From assembly GCA_903864375.1 (NCBI GenBank), contig CAIPFS010000598.1, positions 1 through 6,213 on the forward strand: 6,213 nt of DNA, in the 5' to 3' direction. This DNA comes from an uncultured Verrucomicrobiota bacterium (GTDB lineage Bacteria; Verrucomicrobiota; Verrucomicrobiia; Limisphaerales; UBA9464). Made by a program: the position numbers and the translations under genes. Shown here in pieces: positions 5,202 through 6,213 of the stretch (its first letter is position 1; every line of letters begins with the position of its first letter). The notes beneath the pieces were generated by a model that saw nothing but the letters and a program-made list of their open reading frames with translations, was not told the origin of the DNA and did no database searches.

Positions 5202-6212
5202 TCAGTGAGTGGCCGCTGTGAGGGTGGCTAGTGGGTGGGTCGGCGGCTGGATTCGAGCCATGGGCCCAACACCATCCGCCGTCGCGGTGGAGGTGGAACC
5301 CCCGAAAGCAGGGCGTTTGTCGGCGACCAGAAGCGCCAGCAGCAGGGGCAGATAGATGATGCTGGCGAAAAAGAGCTGGCGGGCGTGGGAGTCATCCCGC
5401 CGTAGCGCAAAACGGATGGCGCAAATCAAGAAGCCGGTGCCCAGGAGGACGGCGCCGGCGAGGTAGAACGGTCCGTTCATTCTCAAGGCAAACGGGAACA
5501 GGCTGACCACCAGAAGCGCCAGGGTATTGCGCACCGCGGAAGCCCCGGTTTGACGACCATCCAGATCGATCCCCGAAAGCATTCGGAAACCCGCATGGGC
5601 GTAATCCCTTCGATAAAGCCAGGAAATGGCCATGAAGTGAGGAAGCTGCCAGAAGAAGAGGATCGAGAACAATGCCCAACCCGCCGCACCCCAACCGCCG
5701 GTCGCCGCGCACCAACCCAGCAACGGGGGCAAGGCGCCGGGAATCGCCCCGACCACAGTGTTCAAGGTGGTCACCCGCTTCAGCGGCGTGTAGAGAAACA
5801 CGTAAGTTGATAATGTTACGGCACCGAGACAGGCAGCCAGGGGATTCGCACCGAACAACAGCCACGCCATTCCTCCCAGGGAGGCAAATACCCCCAATAG
5901 CAGGGCGGATCCAGGTGTCATCTGACCGGATGGAAGCGGACGACCGGCGGTCCGTCGCATCTGCCCATCGAATTCCCGCTCGAGGACCTGATTGAGGATG
6001 GCGGCTCCCGCCGCCAGCATGCCTGTCCCCGCGACGGTGTGAATCATTCGAACCACGTCCAAAACCGGACCGGAGCCGAGGTAGAAACCCACCCAGGTCG
6101 TCAAGACCACGAGAAGCGTCAGGCGGGCTTTGATGAGTTCCGAAATCATGCTGACCCAGCCCTTGCTGGAGGCCAGGGCGGTTTCATCCAAGGTTGTAAT
6201 GGCTGCTCTCAA
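5202..6212 (-). CDS. ctaB: Protohaem IX farnesyltransferase (haem O synthase), possibly 5'-partial
   Basis: UbiA-family membrane prenyltransferase that adds a farnesyl group to haem B to make haem O, the precursor of haem A in the oxidase encoded just downstream. The first conserved loop begins at N74, with E78, E80 and D82 where E. coli CyoE has a D-x-D-x-x-D series, followed by MRRT and RPLPSG (residues 85-96). Further family motifs are YTPLKR (141-146), PGALPPLLGW (158-167) and FFWQLPHF (186-193) with Y-R-R-D near 200-203. About eight or nine hydrophobic segments are visible. The C-terminus ends in a roughly 35-residue low-complexity tail rich in T, A, P and S. The open frame reaches the window edge and its first possible start is a TTG at 6212. 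An ATG at 6149 (M22) just before the conserved ISELIKARLT is another possible start, and the true start may lie outside the window. Stop to coxA start is 45 nt with no terminator, so cotranscription is likely. The family call is secure; the start is not. Confidence 0.95.
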   Translation of the reverse strand: MRAAITTLDETALASSKGWVSMISELIKARLTLLVVLTTWVGFYLGSGPVLDVVRMIHTVAGTGMLAAGAAILNQVLEREFDGQMRRTAGRPLPSGQMTPGSALLLGVFASLGGMAWLLFGANPLAACLGAVTLSTYVFLYTPLKRVTTLNTVVGAIPGALPPLLGWCAATGGWGAAGWALFSILFFWQLPHFMAISWLYRRDYAHAGFRMLSGIDLDGRQTGASAVRNTLALLVVSLFPFALRMNGPFYLAGAVLLGTGFLICAIRFALRRDDSHARQLFFASIIYLPLLLALLVADKRPAFGGSTSTATADGVGPMARIQPPTHPLATLTAATH

Positions 6213-6213
6213 A

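Noticed and set aside
5392..5865. A 157-codon minus-strand frame inside ctaB in another reading frame.
   Set aside because: The ctaB frame carries all the conserved prenyltransferase motifs; this one has none.

Overview
The window is a compact respiratory gene cluster. All eight genes I can support lie on the minus strand and encode an aa3-type (A-family) haem-copper cytochrome c oxidase with parts of its assembly machinery. In transcription order (right to left): ctaB (haem O synthase, 5' end at or beyond the window edge), coxA (subunit I), coxC (subunit III), coxD (subunit IV), two small membrane proteins of 68 and 82 aa, coxB (subunit II, CuA), an intrinsic terminator, and a SCO1/SenC-type copper chaperone that runs off the left edge. 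Gaps are short (at most 45 nt from ctaB to coxB) and two junctions overlap by 11 and 4 nt. ctaB to coxB therefore looks like one transcript, whose promoter would lie to the right of the window. No stretch longer than about 75 bases is without a gene.

How the genes work together: CtaB farnesylates haem B to haem O, the precursor of haem A in subunit I. SCO delivers copper, probably to the CuA site of subunit II. CoxB passes electrons from cytochrome c to haem a and the haem a3-CuB centre of CoxA. CoxC and CoxD complete the membrane core. The two small proteins sit inside the operon between coxD and coxB, which suggests accessory subunits or assembly factors. No ctaA, ctaG, cytochrome c gene or alternative complex III gene is visible.

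Organism: a moderately GC-rich Gram-negative bacterium. The overall character of CoxA, CoxC, the small MSLK-starting protein, the CAACFG protein and the SCO with CPTQCH resembles what I remember of Verrucomicrobiota. This is recollection, not a search, and should be held at moderate confidence. Most start codons lack a Shine-Dalgarno sequence, and several leaders are pyrimidine-rich.

I see no mobile element, CRISPR, tRNA or defence system. The most interesting points are inside the oxidase. The conserved K-pathway lysine of subunit I is replaced by isoleucine although the D-pathway is intact. Subunit III carries a roughly 130-residue charged insertion predicted to lie outside the membrane. 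The CuA/Mg glutamate of subunit II is a glutamine. Subunits I and IV have histidine-rich N-termini. The gene order is unusual, with coxB after coxD.
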